Source: Fontivita pretiosa
Lineage (GTDB): Bacteria; Planctomycetota; Phycisphaerae; Tepidisphaerales; Tepidisphaeraceae
Assembly (NCBI RefSeq): GCF_050410795.1
Contig: NZ_CP191258.1
Location: forward strand, 2,666,001-2,730,000
Direction: 5' to 3'
Length of the DNA stretch: 64,000 nucleotides
The notes under the pieces were generated by a model. That model had not been told where the DNA came from. It ran no database searches and saw only the letters and a program-made list of their open reading frames with translations. A program made the translations under genes and the position numbers. Numbering within the stretch: the stretch's first letter is position 1; every line of letters begins with the position of its first letter. This document shows positions 8,403 to 16,675 of the stretch, piece after piece.

Positions 8403-9470
8403 ATGTTACCAGGCAAATGGGCCAGACGTCTGGCAGAGGCGTTGATCGTGATGATTCTGCTGTGGCCGGCGGCGACGCGGGCGGCGTATACGTCGGCGCG
8501 GCAGTTGCTCGATAAGCCCTCGGAGTGGTATGCGTCCGAGGAGGCGGCGCGGGCGGCCCGGGCGGTGCTGTCGTACCAGTCGCCGCTGGGAGGCTGGCCG
8601 AAAAACGTGGACACCGCCGGCCAACCCTACGACGGCGATCCCGACGCCCTGCGGCCAACCTTCGACAACAGCGCCACCACCGACGAGCTTCGATTCCTCG
8701 CCCGCGTGTTCAATGCCACGCAGGACGACCGCTATCGCCAGGCGTTTATCAGGGGGCTGGATTACATCCTCAAGGCGCAATACCCCAACGGTGGCTGGCC
8801 GCAGTCCTATCCGCCGCCCAGCGGCTACGGGCGGTACATCACGTTCAACGACGGCGCGATGGTGCGGCTGATGTTCTTCGTGCGTGAAGTGGCGACGGAC
8901 GATGCGCGATACGCTTTCGTCGATCCGCAGCGGCGCAGCGCAGCCCGGCAGGCGTGGGATCGCGGCATCGACTGCATCCTCAAGTGCCAGATCAAGGTGG
9001 ATGGCAAGCTCACCGCCTGGTGTGCTCAACATGACGAGAAGGACTTCAGCCCCCGCCCGGCGCGGGCGTTTGAGCCGGCCTCCATCAGCGGCTGCGAGAC
9101 GATCGGCATCGTGCATGCGCTGATGGCGGTGGAGAACCCCGGCCCCGAGATCATCCGCGCGGTGGACGCGGCGTATGAGTGGCTGAACGCCGTGAAGATC
9201 CCGGGCATCCGCGTGGAGGATCGCCCGCAGGAAGGCACGCCGCGCGGGTACGACCGGTTTGTGGTGTCCGATCCCTCGGCCGAGCCGATGTGGGCGCGGT
9301 TCTACGAGATCGGCACGAATCGCCCGATCTTCGCCGACCGCGACGGCGTGGTGAAGTATGACCTGCGCGAGATCGGCATCGAGCGACGCACGGGCTATCA
9401 GTGGCTGAAGTATTGGCCGAAGAACTTCGTGAACCAGGAATATCCGCAGTGGAAGGCGAAGCTTAAGTGA
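8403..9470 (+). CDS. Pectate lyase, PL10 family
   Basis: A 355-residue exported enzyme cleaving polygalacturonate by beta-elimination. After the start MLPGKWARR comes a hydrophobic signal segment ending around TRAAY (residue 28). The mature part shows family hallmarks: SPLGGWPKN near residue 60, TFDNSATTDELRFLAR near 88, YPNGGWPQSYP near 127, ITFNDGAMVRL near 147 and WCAQHDEK near 209. The open frame runs far upstream (from 7641) inside the SDR gene, but the ATG at 8403 has a GGAG nine bases upstream and starts the signal peptide. It is the degradative partner of the pectinesterase at 6230. Confidence 0.9.
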   Translation: MLPGKWARRLAEALIVMILLWPAATRAAYTSARQLLDKPSEWYASEEAARAARAVLSYQSPLGGWPKNVDTAGQPYDGDPDALRPTFDNSATTDELRFLARVFNATQDDRYRQAFIRGLDYILKAQYPNGGWPQSYPPPSGYGRYITFNDGAMVRLMFFVREVATDDARYAFVDPQRRSAARQAWDRGIDCILKCQIKVDGKLTAWCAQHDEKDFSPRPARAFEPASISGCETIGIVHALMAVENPGPEIIRAVDAAYEWLNAVKIPGIRVEDRPQEGTPRGYDRFVVSDPSAEPMWARFYEIGTNRPIFADRDGVVKYDLREIGIERRTGYQWLKYWPKNFVNQEYPQWKAKLK

Positions 9471-9534
9471 CGCGCGCCCGGCTGGTCCGGCAAAGGACAG
9501 GGCGCAGGTTGAGTCAGGCAAGCGATCAAGGCAA

Positions 9535-10662
9535 GTGCAGGAACCCGTGTCGATCATCACATCCATCCAGACGTTCATTCTTCACGTGCCCGTGACGCGC
9601 GGGGGCATCGCCGACAGCACCCACAGCATCTCCCACTGGGGCGTGCCCGGCGTGATCATCCGCACCGACGACGGCCTGGCCGGCTATGGCTTTGCCGGAA
9701 CGCATGCGCACCTGGCGACGGATCGGCTGATCACCTCGTGCATCGCCGAAGCGTACGGGCCACTGCTGATCGGCAAGGATGCCACCGAGGTCGCGCATCT
9801 GTGGGACCTGCTTGCGCACTGCCCTCCGATCCAGTGGGTTGGACGATGCGGCATTACGCATCTGGCGTTGGCGGCGATCGACATCGCGCTGTGGGACATC
9901 AAGGCCAAGCACGCGGGCCTGCCGCTGTGGAAACTGCTCGGCGGCAGCGCCAGCAAGCGACTGGAGGCCTACAACACCGATGGCGGGTGGCTGAACTGGC
10001 CGACGGAGACGCTCGTCGGCGACTGCAAACGTCTGGTCGAAGTCGAAGGGTACCGTGGCGTGAAGATCAAGATCGGCAGCCCCGAGCCCGGACGCGATCT
10101 GGACCGGCTGGAAAAGGTGCGAAACGCGATCGGGCCGCGCATCAAGCTGATGGTCGATGCCAACGGTCGGCTGGACCTGCCCGCCGCCGCGCAGATCGGC
10201 CGGCGACTGCGCGACTTCGACGTCGTCTGGTTCGAGGAGCCGATGTGGTACGACGACGTCGCCGGGCACGCGAGCCTGGCGCGGCAGATTGACACGCCGA
10301 TCGCGCTGGGCGAACAGCTCTATCGCCTGGACGACTTCCGCAACTTCGTCTCAGCCGGCGCCGTACACTTCGTTCAGCCGGACGTCACACGGCTGGGGGG
10401 CATCACGGAATGGTGGCAGGTGGCGGATCTGGCGCTGGCGTATCGGCTGCCCGTGGCGGCGCACGTCGGAGACATGGGGCAGATCCACGTGCACACCTCG
10501 ATCGCGCACCGCGCCTGTGGCATCCTGGAGTTCATCCCCTGGATCCGCGACTGCTTCACCGACCCGGCCACCGTGCGCGAGGGATACTATCTCACGCCGC
10601 AGGAGCCGGGCGCGGGGACCACGCTGAAGCCCGAGGCGATCGACCGCTTTGGCGTGCGATGA
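9535..10662 (+). CDS. Enolase-superfamily enzyme, mandelate racemase/sugar acid dehydratase type
   Basis: A 375-residue protein with the capping domain and TIM-barrel of the mandelate racemase group. Visible active-site elements are K-x-K in VKIKIG near residue 180, metal ligands in MVDANG, WFEEP and LGEQ, the Asp of DVTRLGG, and the His of AAHVGD. Such enzymes abstract the alpha-proton of an acid sugar and usually dehydrate it. The position downstream of the pectin genes suggests a uronate or aldonate substrate, without proof. The start may be the GTG at 9535 (AAGG four bases upstream) or the GTG at 9547 (AGGA upstream). A second superfamily member follows after 25 bases, so the two are probably one transcript. 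Confidence 0.85.
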   Translation: MQEPVSIITSIQTFILHVPVTRGGIADSTHSISHWGVPGVIIRTDDGLAGYGFAGTHAHLATDRLITSCIAEAYGPLLIGKDATEVAHLWDLLAHCPPIQWVGRCGITHLALAAIDIALWDIKAKHAGLPLWKLLGGSASKRLEAYNTDGGWLNWPTETLVGDCKRLVEVEGYRGVKIKIGSPEPGRDLDRLEKVRNAIGPRIKLMVDANGRLDLPAAAQIGRRLRDFDVVWFEEPMWYDDVAGHASLARQIDTPIALGEQLYRLDDFRNFVSAGAVHFVQPDVTRLGGITEWWQVADLALAYRLPVAAHVGDMGQIHVHTSIAHRACGILEFIPWIRDCFTDPATVREGYYLTPQEPGAGTTLKPEAIDRFGVR

Positions 10663-10687
10663 GGGTTGCCCGGTTGACAGGTGCTTC

Positions 10688-11806
10688 ATGAAGATCGTGA
10701 GTTTCGAAACCTGGTTGTGCAAGCGACAGGAGGCGCTGTTCGACTCGGCCCGCACCGGGCGAAGCCCGATGGACTGGGATGTGGTGGTCCTGCGCCTCAC
10801 GACCGATTCGGGTCTGCACGGACACGCGACGGCACTGGCGGCACGATCGGGCGGCGTCACGCAGGCGTATCTGCACGAGACGATCGCGCCGGTGGTGCTG
10901 GGGCGCGATGTGTGCCAGCGCGAGCAAATCTGGCATGAGCTGTGGAACATCGACCGGCACCTGACGTTCTTTCCCGTTTACCTGCCCGGGCCGGTGGATG
11001 TGGCGATGTGGGATATCGCGGCGCAGGCGGCTCAGCTTCCGCTGTACAAGTACCTGGGCGCGTATCGCGAGTCGCTTCCCGCCTACGCCAGCAGCCTGTT
11101 CATGCCGACGATCGATGATTACGTGCGGCAGATGCAGGAGTATCGGGCGCGAGGGTTCACGGCCTACAAGGCGCATCCGCCCGGGCCCTGGCGGAAGGAT
11201 ATGGACGTGCATCGCGCGCTGCGCGCCGCCGCGGGCGACGATTACATCCTCATGAGCGATCCCGTCGGCGACTACGCACTGGAGGATGCGATTCGCGTCG
11301 GGCGGGACCTGGAGCGGCTGAATTACGAGTGGTTCGAGGAGCCGTTTCGCGATTTCGAGCTGACCAAATACGCCAGGCTCTGCCAGGCGCTGGACATCCC
11401 CATCGCCGGCACCGAGACGACCCGCGGCGGGCCGTGGGGCGTGGCGCAGGCAATCGCGCTGGGGGCGGCCGACATCGTCCGCGCGGATGTGTCGTGGAAG
11501 GCGGGCGTCACCGGAACGCTGAAGATCGCGCACCTGGCCGAGGCGCACGGGCTGCAGTGCGAGATCCATTGCACCACGATGGGGTTCATGGACGTGGCGA
11601 ACCTGCACGTGAGTTGCGCCATCCGAAACTGCCGGTATTTCGAGCTGCTGGTGCCGGAAGAGCCGTTCCGTTTCCCGATGAAAGACCCCTACCCGATCGT
11701 GAACGGCCAGGCCATCGTCCCGCAGAAGCCGGGGATCGGCGTGGAACTGGACTGGGCCGCGATCGACCGCACGTGTGTGAGCCACAGGATGTGCGGCGGT
11801 GGCTGA
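10688..11806 (+). CDS. Enolase-superfamily enzyme, second member of the pair
   Basis: A 372-residue mandelate racemase-type protein. The start is the ATG of MKIVSFETW, preceded by a weak AGGTG site; the reading frame is open further upstream. Metal ligands are recognisable in SDPVGD, WFEEPF and GTETT, followed by DVSWKAG and EIHCTTMG. Where the neighbour has K-x-K, this protein reads YKAH (K-x-H), so its base chemistry and substrate should differ. It is closely linked to the gene at 9535. The family is clear but the exact reaction is unknown; sugar acid dehydration is the most common role. Confidence 0.82.
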   Translation: MKIVSFETWLCKRQEALFDSARTGRSPMDWDVVVLRLTTDSGLHGHATALAARSGGVTQAYLHETIAPVVLGRDVCQREQIWHELWNIDRHLTFFPVYLPGPVDVAMWDIAAQAAQLPLYKYLGAYRESLPAYASSLFMPTIDDYVRQMQEYRARGFTAYKAHPPGPWRKDMDVHRALRAAAGDDYILMSDPVGDYALEDAIRVGRDLERLNYEWFEEPFRDFELTKYARLCQALDIPIAGTETTRGGPWGVAQAIALGAADIVRADVSWKAGVTGTLKIAHLAEAHGLQCEIHCTTMGFMDVANLHVSCAIRNCRYFELLVPEEPFRFPMKDPYPIVNGQAIVPQKPGIGVELDWAAIDRTCVSHRMCGGG

Positions 11807-11824
11807 CTTGCCAGGGAGAAATGA

Positions 11825-11908
11825 ACCACGGATGAACACGGACGAGCGCGGATAACTACGAATGGAAAGCGAAGTCAGAATTGGTGTTCATCGGTGTTCA
11901 TCTGTGGT
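11825..11908. repeat. Inverted repeat / long hairpin between convergent genes
   Basis: Arms at 11825-11845 (ACCACGGATGAACACGGACG...) and 11888-11908 are complementary at 18 of 21 positions, around a 42-base loop. It lies between the convergent genes ending at 11806 and 11929 and could act as a two-way terminator. The ACCACGGATGAACACGGA wording looks like a dispersed element. Confidence 0.6.
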
Positions 11909-11928
11909 CTGGATGCGAGCGTGGTCAG

Positions 11929-12957
11929 TCACCGCGGCACGGGGGTTTTCTCCATCGCTTCCTGGATGATCTGTTCAGCGCGCTGGCCGGCGTATCTGGC
12001 CTTGGTGTCGAGCACGATGCGGTGGGCCAGAACCGGAATCGCCAGCGCGCGAACGTCGTCGGGGGTGATGTAGTGGCGTGACTGCATCAGCGCGCTGGCC
12101 TGGGCGGCGCGGTACAGGGCCAGCGATCCGCGAGGAGAGATCCCCAGCCGCAGCCGCGGTTCGCCGCGAGTGAACTCCACCAGCCGCACAATGTAATCGG
12201 CGACCGATTGATCCACGCGGACACGCTTGACTTGATCCTGCATTGCGATGATCTCGGCACAGGTCAGGACTGGCTGGAGATCCTCGAAGGGGTGATGGTC
12301 CTGCTGGCTGAACAGCACCTCGATTTCGCTGGCGCGGTCGGCTCGCGAGCCAGCGCCTCGGCCTCGTCGTCCGGCAGGGCTGAACAGCACCTCGATTTCG
12401 CTGGCGCGGTCGGGGTATCCCATGGCGATCCGCAGGGCAAAGCGATCGAGCTGCGCCTCGGGCAGCGGGTAGGTGCCGTGATACTCGGCCGGGTTCTGCG
12501 TCGCGACGACGAAGAATGGTTTTGGCAGATCGCGCCGCTTGCCGTCCACCGTCACCTGCCCCTCGCTCATCACCTCCAGCAGCGCCGATTGCGTTCGCGG
12601 GCTGGTGCGGTTGATCTCGTCGGCCAGCAGCACGTTGGCGAAAACCGGCCCCTCGCGAAACTCGAAGCTGCCGTCCTGTGGCTTGTAGATGCTGGAGCCG
12701 GTGATGTCGGCGGGCAACAGGTCGGGCGTGAACTGCACGCGACGGAAAATCCCGCTGATCGATCGCGCCAGCGACTTGGCCAGCGTCGTCTTGCCTGTCC
12801 CCGGCACGTCCTCCAGCAGCGCGTGGCCGCCTGAAAACAGCGACACCAGCAGCAGGCGGATGCTCTGTGGCTTGCCGCGGATCACGCAGGCCAGGCTCGA
12901 TTCAAGTCTGGCGACGTTGTGGGCGAAGCTCGTGCTGCCGGCGGTTGTGCTATCCAT
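11929..12957 (-). CDS. MoxR-family AAA+ ATPase
   Basis: A 342-residue ATPase, last gene of the DUF58/transglutaminase/MoxR operon; its start overlaps the transglutaminase gene by 8 bases. Walker A is GTGKTT near residue 54, Walker B LLADEIN near 111, sensor 1 VATQNP near 151, and the lid domain has HYITPDDVRALA near 297. MoxR proteins act as chaperone-like ATPases with partner proteins such as the DUF58 protein encoded upstream. Odd feature: just after the LDRFALRIAMGYP segment the peptide DRASEIEVLFS occurs twice, 24 residues apart, because of an in-frame 72-bp expansion. Relatives would normally have it once, so this protein carries an extra Arg/Gly-rich loop after sensor 1. Confidence 0.92.
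   Translation of the reverse strand: MDSTTAGSTSFAHNVARLESSLACVIRGKPQSIRLLLVSLFSGGHALLEDVPGTGKTTLAKSLARSISGIFRRVQFTPDLLPADITGSSIYKPQDGSFEFREGPVFANVLLADEINRTSPRTQSALLEVMSEGQVTVDGKRRDLPKPFFVVATQNPAEYHGTYPLPEAQLDRFALRIAMGYPDRASEIEVLFSPAGRRGRGAGSRADRASEIEVLFSQQDHHPFEDLQPVLTCAEIIAMQDQVKRVRVDQSVADYIVRLVEFTRGEPRLRLGISPRGSLALYRAAQASALMQSRHYITPDDVRALAIPVLAHRIVLDTKARYAGQRAEQIIQEAMEKTPVPR
12306..12413. repeat. In-frame direct repeat inside the MoxR gene
   Basis: A 36-base sequence at 12306-12341 recurs without change at 12378-12413. The two copies are separated by 36 unrelated bases, giving a period of 72 (24 codons). The insertion keeps the MoxR frame open. Confidence 0.85.
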
Positions 12958-15112
12958 GGGGTGGCTCCGGTCGTCTCCGTTCCAGCGATTCGATCAGCTC
13001 GTGAAGCCGACGCAGTGCAGTGCCGTTGGCGCCGCCAAAACGCGCGGCGTCGTAGCATTCGAGGAACCGACTGCCGGCATCGAGGTCGATCACCAGCCTC
13101 GCGCGATCCAGTGACGACAGGTGCTCGCGCCAGGTTCGGTTTGCCGCGCAGGGCACACCACGACGGCGCAGCAGCCGCTCAAACCTTCGGGCGATCTGCT
13201 GCAACTCGGCGCTGGGGGTTGCGTAGGCGTCGTCGTGTTGCCGGGCGAGCCGTCGTTTCCGCGCCGCAAGCCACCGCACCGTGCCGACGATCAGTGTCCC
13301 AGCCGCGGCCAGCGCGATCAACGCCACCAGCGCCTGTCGGCTGGGCCGGCTGGCCAGCCACTGGCGCAGCCGCCCGGGCAGATCCCGGAGCCACTCGACG
13401 CATCGCCGCCATCGCGACGGACGCGGGAACAGCGCATCGGGCAGCCCCGATGATGGCGTGGCATCAATGCTGATCCAGCCCAGGCCATCGATGAAACACT
13501 CGGCCCAGGCGTGCGCATCGCGCGAGCGCAGGACGACGCCGTTGGCGCCGTAAGGCTCGTGGGCGTAGAAACCGTTCACGTAACGCGCGGGAACCCCCAC
13601 CGCACGGGACATCACCACCATCGCCGATGCAAAGTACTGGCAGTGCGCGGCGCGGCGGTTGAGGATGAAATCCGACAGCGGCTCGGCAGTGCGGAAGTCA
13701 TATGACAGGCTGTACTCGTGATTCGAGCGAAGGTGCCCGGCGATGCGGATGATCCGGCGGAAGGAATCGTCCTCGTTCGCGACGATCGCTCGCGCAAGCT
13801 CGATGACCTTCGGATCGATCTGCGGGGGAATGAGCAGCGCGCGATCGCGCTGCGCGGCGTCGGGCGGCAGGCAGAGCGGGCCCTGGTGGCGCTCGTTGTT
13901 GGCAACGATGGCGTCATACTGTGTGATACCCTGGGCGCGCACGGCGCCGAAGGCGTCGCGCTCCAGGGGCGCCGGCGCGTCGAGTGCTGCTGTGTTCAAC
14001 GGCAGCAGGAGCAAGTTCGACGTGTCGTCGAGGAGTCGGAAGTGCAGAGTTTGCATGCCCTCACCCCTGCCCTCTCCCGGATTACCGGGAGAGGGAGGTT
14101 GGGGTGCCTCTCCCGGAGTACCGGGCGAGGGAACTTTGGGCGCCTCTCCCGGAGTACCGGGAGAGGGAGAAGGAATCGCATCTACCGAAGTGCTGGCGGA
14201 GGGAGGACGGGGCGCATCTTCTGACGCACGGGCAGAAGCAGTGAGCGTGACAAACGTCCGATCGGTCAGGCTTGGTCGCCACTGGCGGTCCTGGTAGGTG
14301 TCGAAGGCGGCGGCGCGGAGATGTCGCTGGGTGCGCGAGCCGGTGATCACCGCCACGCGGTCCAGCGACGGCGAGGGGTTGAACCTGGACTGGAGGCGCG
14401 GGATCGGGGACAGGCCGATCTCGCTGTGTCGCGGCGGGCGGTTGCGGCGCAGCAGGTCCACCGCCCAGGACGTGAGGCGATAGTCGAACGTCGTGATCGT
14501 GTAGACAACGACCAAGCCGTACCCCAGCGCGGCGATCGCCGCCACGGCGCGAAGCCCGACCAGTGACGCCCGCCGGCGCGTCGGCGACGCCGCATGCTCG
14601 GTTTGCTCGACCCGCGCCAACATCCGCAGAGACAGCAGGACCATCGCCGCGTAGATCGGCGCAAGGATCTGCATATGGGCGCGGTCGTAGGTATTGCTGG
14701 CGGCGGTGATGATCAGCGCGGTGATGAACAGCACCACGCCGCGCGATTCCCGCGCCGGCGCTGCCGCGACCCGCTCCCACGAGCGGATCGCCAGTTCCCC
14801 CGCCAGCAGGAAGCCGAGCAGGTTCGTGTACTGAGGCTGCATGTACCACATGGAGATGTCGGCCGAGGGGATGCCGACGATGGCGGCGATGGTGCTGAGC
14901 AGAGCCGCGCGAGCGATGATGCCGATCAGGCGGGTGCGAATCGGGCGCCACGGCATGACCCGGCCCGCAAGCAGCAGCGTCGCCAGCACCGGCAGGCCGA
15001 TCCAGCGGTCGGCGGTGAGGTACAGCGCCGCCATCGCCACCAGCCCCGCCAGCGTCAGCGGCCAGGGCAGCGGCTCGGGCGGTTGGGATGCGGCGTTGTG
15101 CTTCGCTTGCAT
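12950..15112 (-). CDS. Transglutaminase-like membrane protein (TgpA-type)
   Basis: A 720-residue protein with at least five N-terminal membrane segments (about residues 20-180), a long extracytoplasmic part, and a later membrane segment near 590. The transglutaminase core has the Cys of AAHCQYFASAM, the His of RDAHAWAECF and the Asp of ISIDATP, so the Cys-His-Asp triad is intact. The family works at the cell surface, usually encoded with MoxR and DUF58 proteins as here. Between the membrane part and the core is a run of five 12-residue repeats (PSPGTPGEAPKV type), encoded by 36-bp palindromic units. The gene starts 16 bases after the DUF58 stop and overlaps the MoxR start, indicating one operon. 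Confidence 0.88.
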   Translation of the reverse strand: MQAKHNAASQPPEPLPWPLTLAGLVAMAALYLTADRWIGLPVLATLLLAGRVMPWRPIRTRLIGIIARAALLSTIAAIVGIPSADISMWYMQPQYTNLLGFLLAGELAIRSWERVAAAPARESRGVVLFITALIITAASNTYDRAHMQILAPIYAAMVLLSLRMLARVEQTEHAASPTRRRASLVGLRAVAAIAALGYGLVVVYTITTFDYRLTSWAVDLLRRNRPPRHSEIGLSPIPRLQSRFNPSPSLDRVAVITGSRTQRHLRAAAFDTYQDRQWRPSLTDRTFVTLTASARASEDAPRPPSASTSVDAIPSPSPGTPGEAPKVPSPGTPGEAPQPPSPGNPGEGRGEGMQTLHFRLLDDTSNLLLLPLNTAALDAPAPLERDAFGAVRAQGITQYDAIVANNERHQGPLCLPPDAAQRDRALLIPPQIDPKVIELARAIVANEDDSFRRIIRIAGHLRSNHEYSLSYDFRTAEPLSDFILNRRAAHCQYFASAMVVMSRAVGVPARYVNGFYAHEPYGANGVVLRSRDAHAWAECFIDGLGWISIDATPSSGLPDALFPRPSRWRRCVEWLRDLPGRLRQWLASRPSRQALVALIALAAAGTLIVGTVRWLAARKRRLARQHDDAYATPSAELQQIARRFERLLRRRGVPCAANRTWREHLSSLDRARLVIDLDAGSRFLECYDAARFGGANGTALRRLHELIESLERRRPEPPHG
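14071..14250. repeat. Five tandem 36-bp palindromic units inside the transglutaminase gene
   Basis: Units start at 14071, 14107, 14143, 14179 and 14215. The first three share the palindrome CTCTCCCGGAGTACCGGGAG (with small changes). The fourth and fifth align at the same 36-base period but have decayed. On the coding strand they give 12-residue repeats without breaking the frame. Confidence 0.85.
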
Positions 15113-15128
15113 GGTTCGTCCGGCGCGA

Positions 15129-16496
15129 TTACAGCTCCGCGATGCCGCGGTCGAAATCGGCCTTGCCGATCACCGGCACCTGGCCGAGCACGTCGGCGTC
15201 GGCGGCCGGATCGACCGCGCATGCGCCGTCGCGCAGGATGATGATCTTCACCGCCACGCCCTGCTCGCGCAGGCGGTGCACGAACATCCGTCGCGACTGC
15301 GTCCAGTCCAGCATCACGCAGATCACCGTCGAGATTCGCGACAGCAGCTCGGCGATCTGCGGCTCGATGATCTCGAACGGCTCGTGCGGGTTCTCATCAA
15401 CGCACGCCAGGATGTCCAGGATCTGATCCAGGTACGCCAGACTCCGTCCCGCCGTCAGGTGGTAGAGGTTGGGTCCGGCGGCAAACAGATCAACCAGATA
15501 GTCCTGCCTGGCCATGTAGTCGCAGACGGCGGCGGCGATGGAGACGGCGCGTTCAAAGTCATCGCGCCGCTGCGGAGCTGCATCCCCGGGCACGTGGGTG
15601 TCGAGGATGACGGCCACACGAAGCATGTATTCCTCGACCCACTCGCGGACGATGAGTTGTCGGGCGCGGGCGGTGGCGCGCCAGTCGATGTCGCGGACGT
15701 TGTCGCCTTCGCGGTACTCGCGATTGCCCAGGTAATCGAACGACTCGCCAAGCTCCGAGGCCAGCGCCACTCCACCGGGCTGATAGCGGCGACCGGTGGG
15801 CAGACGCAGCAGATTGAGCGGCCTGAACGTCGGGTAGACCAGCAGGCGGCGCTCGTGGGCGAAGGTTTGCCGGCCTCGCAGGATGCCGAAGGGAAATCCG
15901 GTTTCAACGCGAAACCCGCGCAGGGTGTAGACGCCGCGCCTGTTGCACTTCAGCCCCAGGCGAACGCTGGCGAGCTGCCCCTGGCGCAGATCCGGCAGCG
16001 GCACGCCGTCCTGGGGGACTGCATCGATCTGCGGCGGCAGGCGATGGGCAAGCACCACCAGGTCCGCGCCGCGCAACCGGCTGAGCTGCTGGACTTGCAC
16101 ATCAACCTGGACCGTTTCGCCTGCGCACACCCGCGTGGGAAGCTCGGCCTTCAGTCGCGTCCGCGGGCGGTAGATCAGCAACGCGATGATCGCGATGACC
16201 CAGATCGCCTGCGCGTAACTGGCCAGCACGTACCCCTGAAGCTGAAACGACGCACCGCCGTAGGAGACGAACCCCGCCGTTGCCAGCGCGAACCAGCGTC
16301 CGGCGGGGGTGAGCCGTTGGGTGTAGATCCGCCACAACCAGCGCGAGATGCTCGACTGAAACAGCGGTGAATCGCCGGGGTCTTTGCTGGGCGCCAGCGA
16401 CGGCAGCGGGATGGACTTCAGTCGGCCTGGCAGAATCCACGGAAGCATTGGAATTGCCGTTCGCGTCGGCGCGGGTTGCCCCGGGCGGGCGCCCAT
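15129..16496 (-). CDS. DUF58 domain protein
   Basis: A 455-residue protein, first gene of the DUF58/transglutaminase/MoxR operon. Two hydrophobic segments (about residues 65-110) anchor it. The DUF58 signature REYREGDNVRDIDWRATAR is near residue 260 and is followed by a von Willebrand A-like fold beginning AVILDTH, though without a full MIDAS motif that I can confirm. DUF58 proteins are encoded with MoxR ATPases and thought to be their membrane partners. Two starts are possible: ATG at 16496 or ATG at 16448 (MLPWILPG); neither has a good ribosome-binding site. The divergent gene at 16676 shares the upstream spacer. Confidence 0.85.
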   Translation of the reverse strand: MGARPGQPAPTRTAIPMLPWILPGRLKSIPLPSLAPSKDPGDSPLFQSSISRWLWRIYTQRLTPAGRWFALATAGFVSYGGASFQLQGYVLASYAQAIWVIAIIALLIYRPRTRLKAELPTRVCAGETVQVDVQVQQLSRLRGADLVVLAHRLPPQIDAVPQDGVPLPDLRQGQLASVRLGLKCNRRGVYTLRGFRVETGFPFGILRGRQTFAHERRLLVYPTFRPLNLLRLPTGRRYQPGGVALASELGESFDYLGNREYREGDNVRDIDWRATARARQLIVREWVEEYMLRVAVILDTHVPGDAAPQRRDDFERAVSIAAAVCDYMARQDYLVDLFAAGPNLYHLTAGRSLAYLDQILDILACVDENPHEPFEIIEPQIAELLSRISTVICVMLDWTQSRRMFVHRLREQGVAVKIIILRDGACAVDPAADADVLGQVPVIGKADFDRGIAEL

Positions 16497-16675
16497 GGGT
16501 GAACCACGTCCAGATTCGATCCTAACGCATCGTTGGCAGGGATCGGAAACACTTCATGGAATGACCACAGGCTCGGAACCGGCCGATCGCCCTGGCCGGT
16601 TGCGTGGTTTGTCGGCTGGCGCCGACCCGGGCGCGGACTATGTTGGGTGACAGAGCGATTGGTGGAGGTGACGCG

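Noticed and set aside
14071..14250. CRISPR array (36-base period)
   Set aside because: The whole unit repeats with no unique spacers, it keeps the reading frame of an essential-looking gene, and there are no cas genes.
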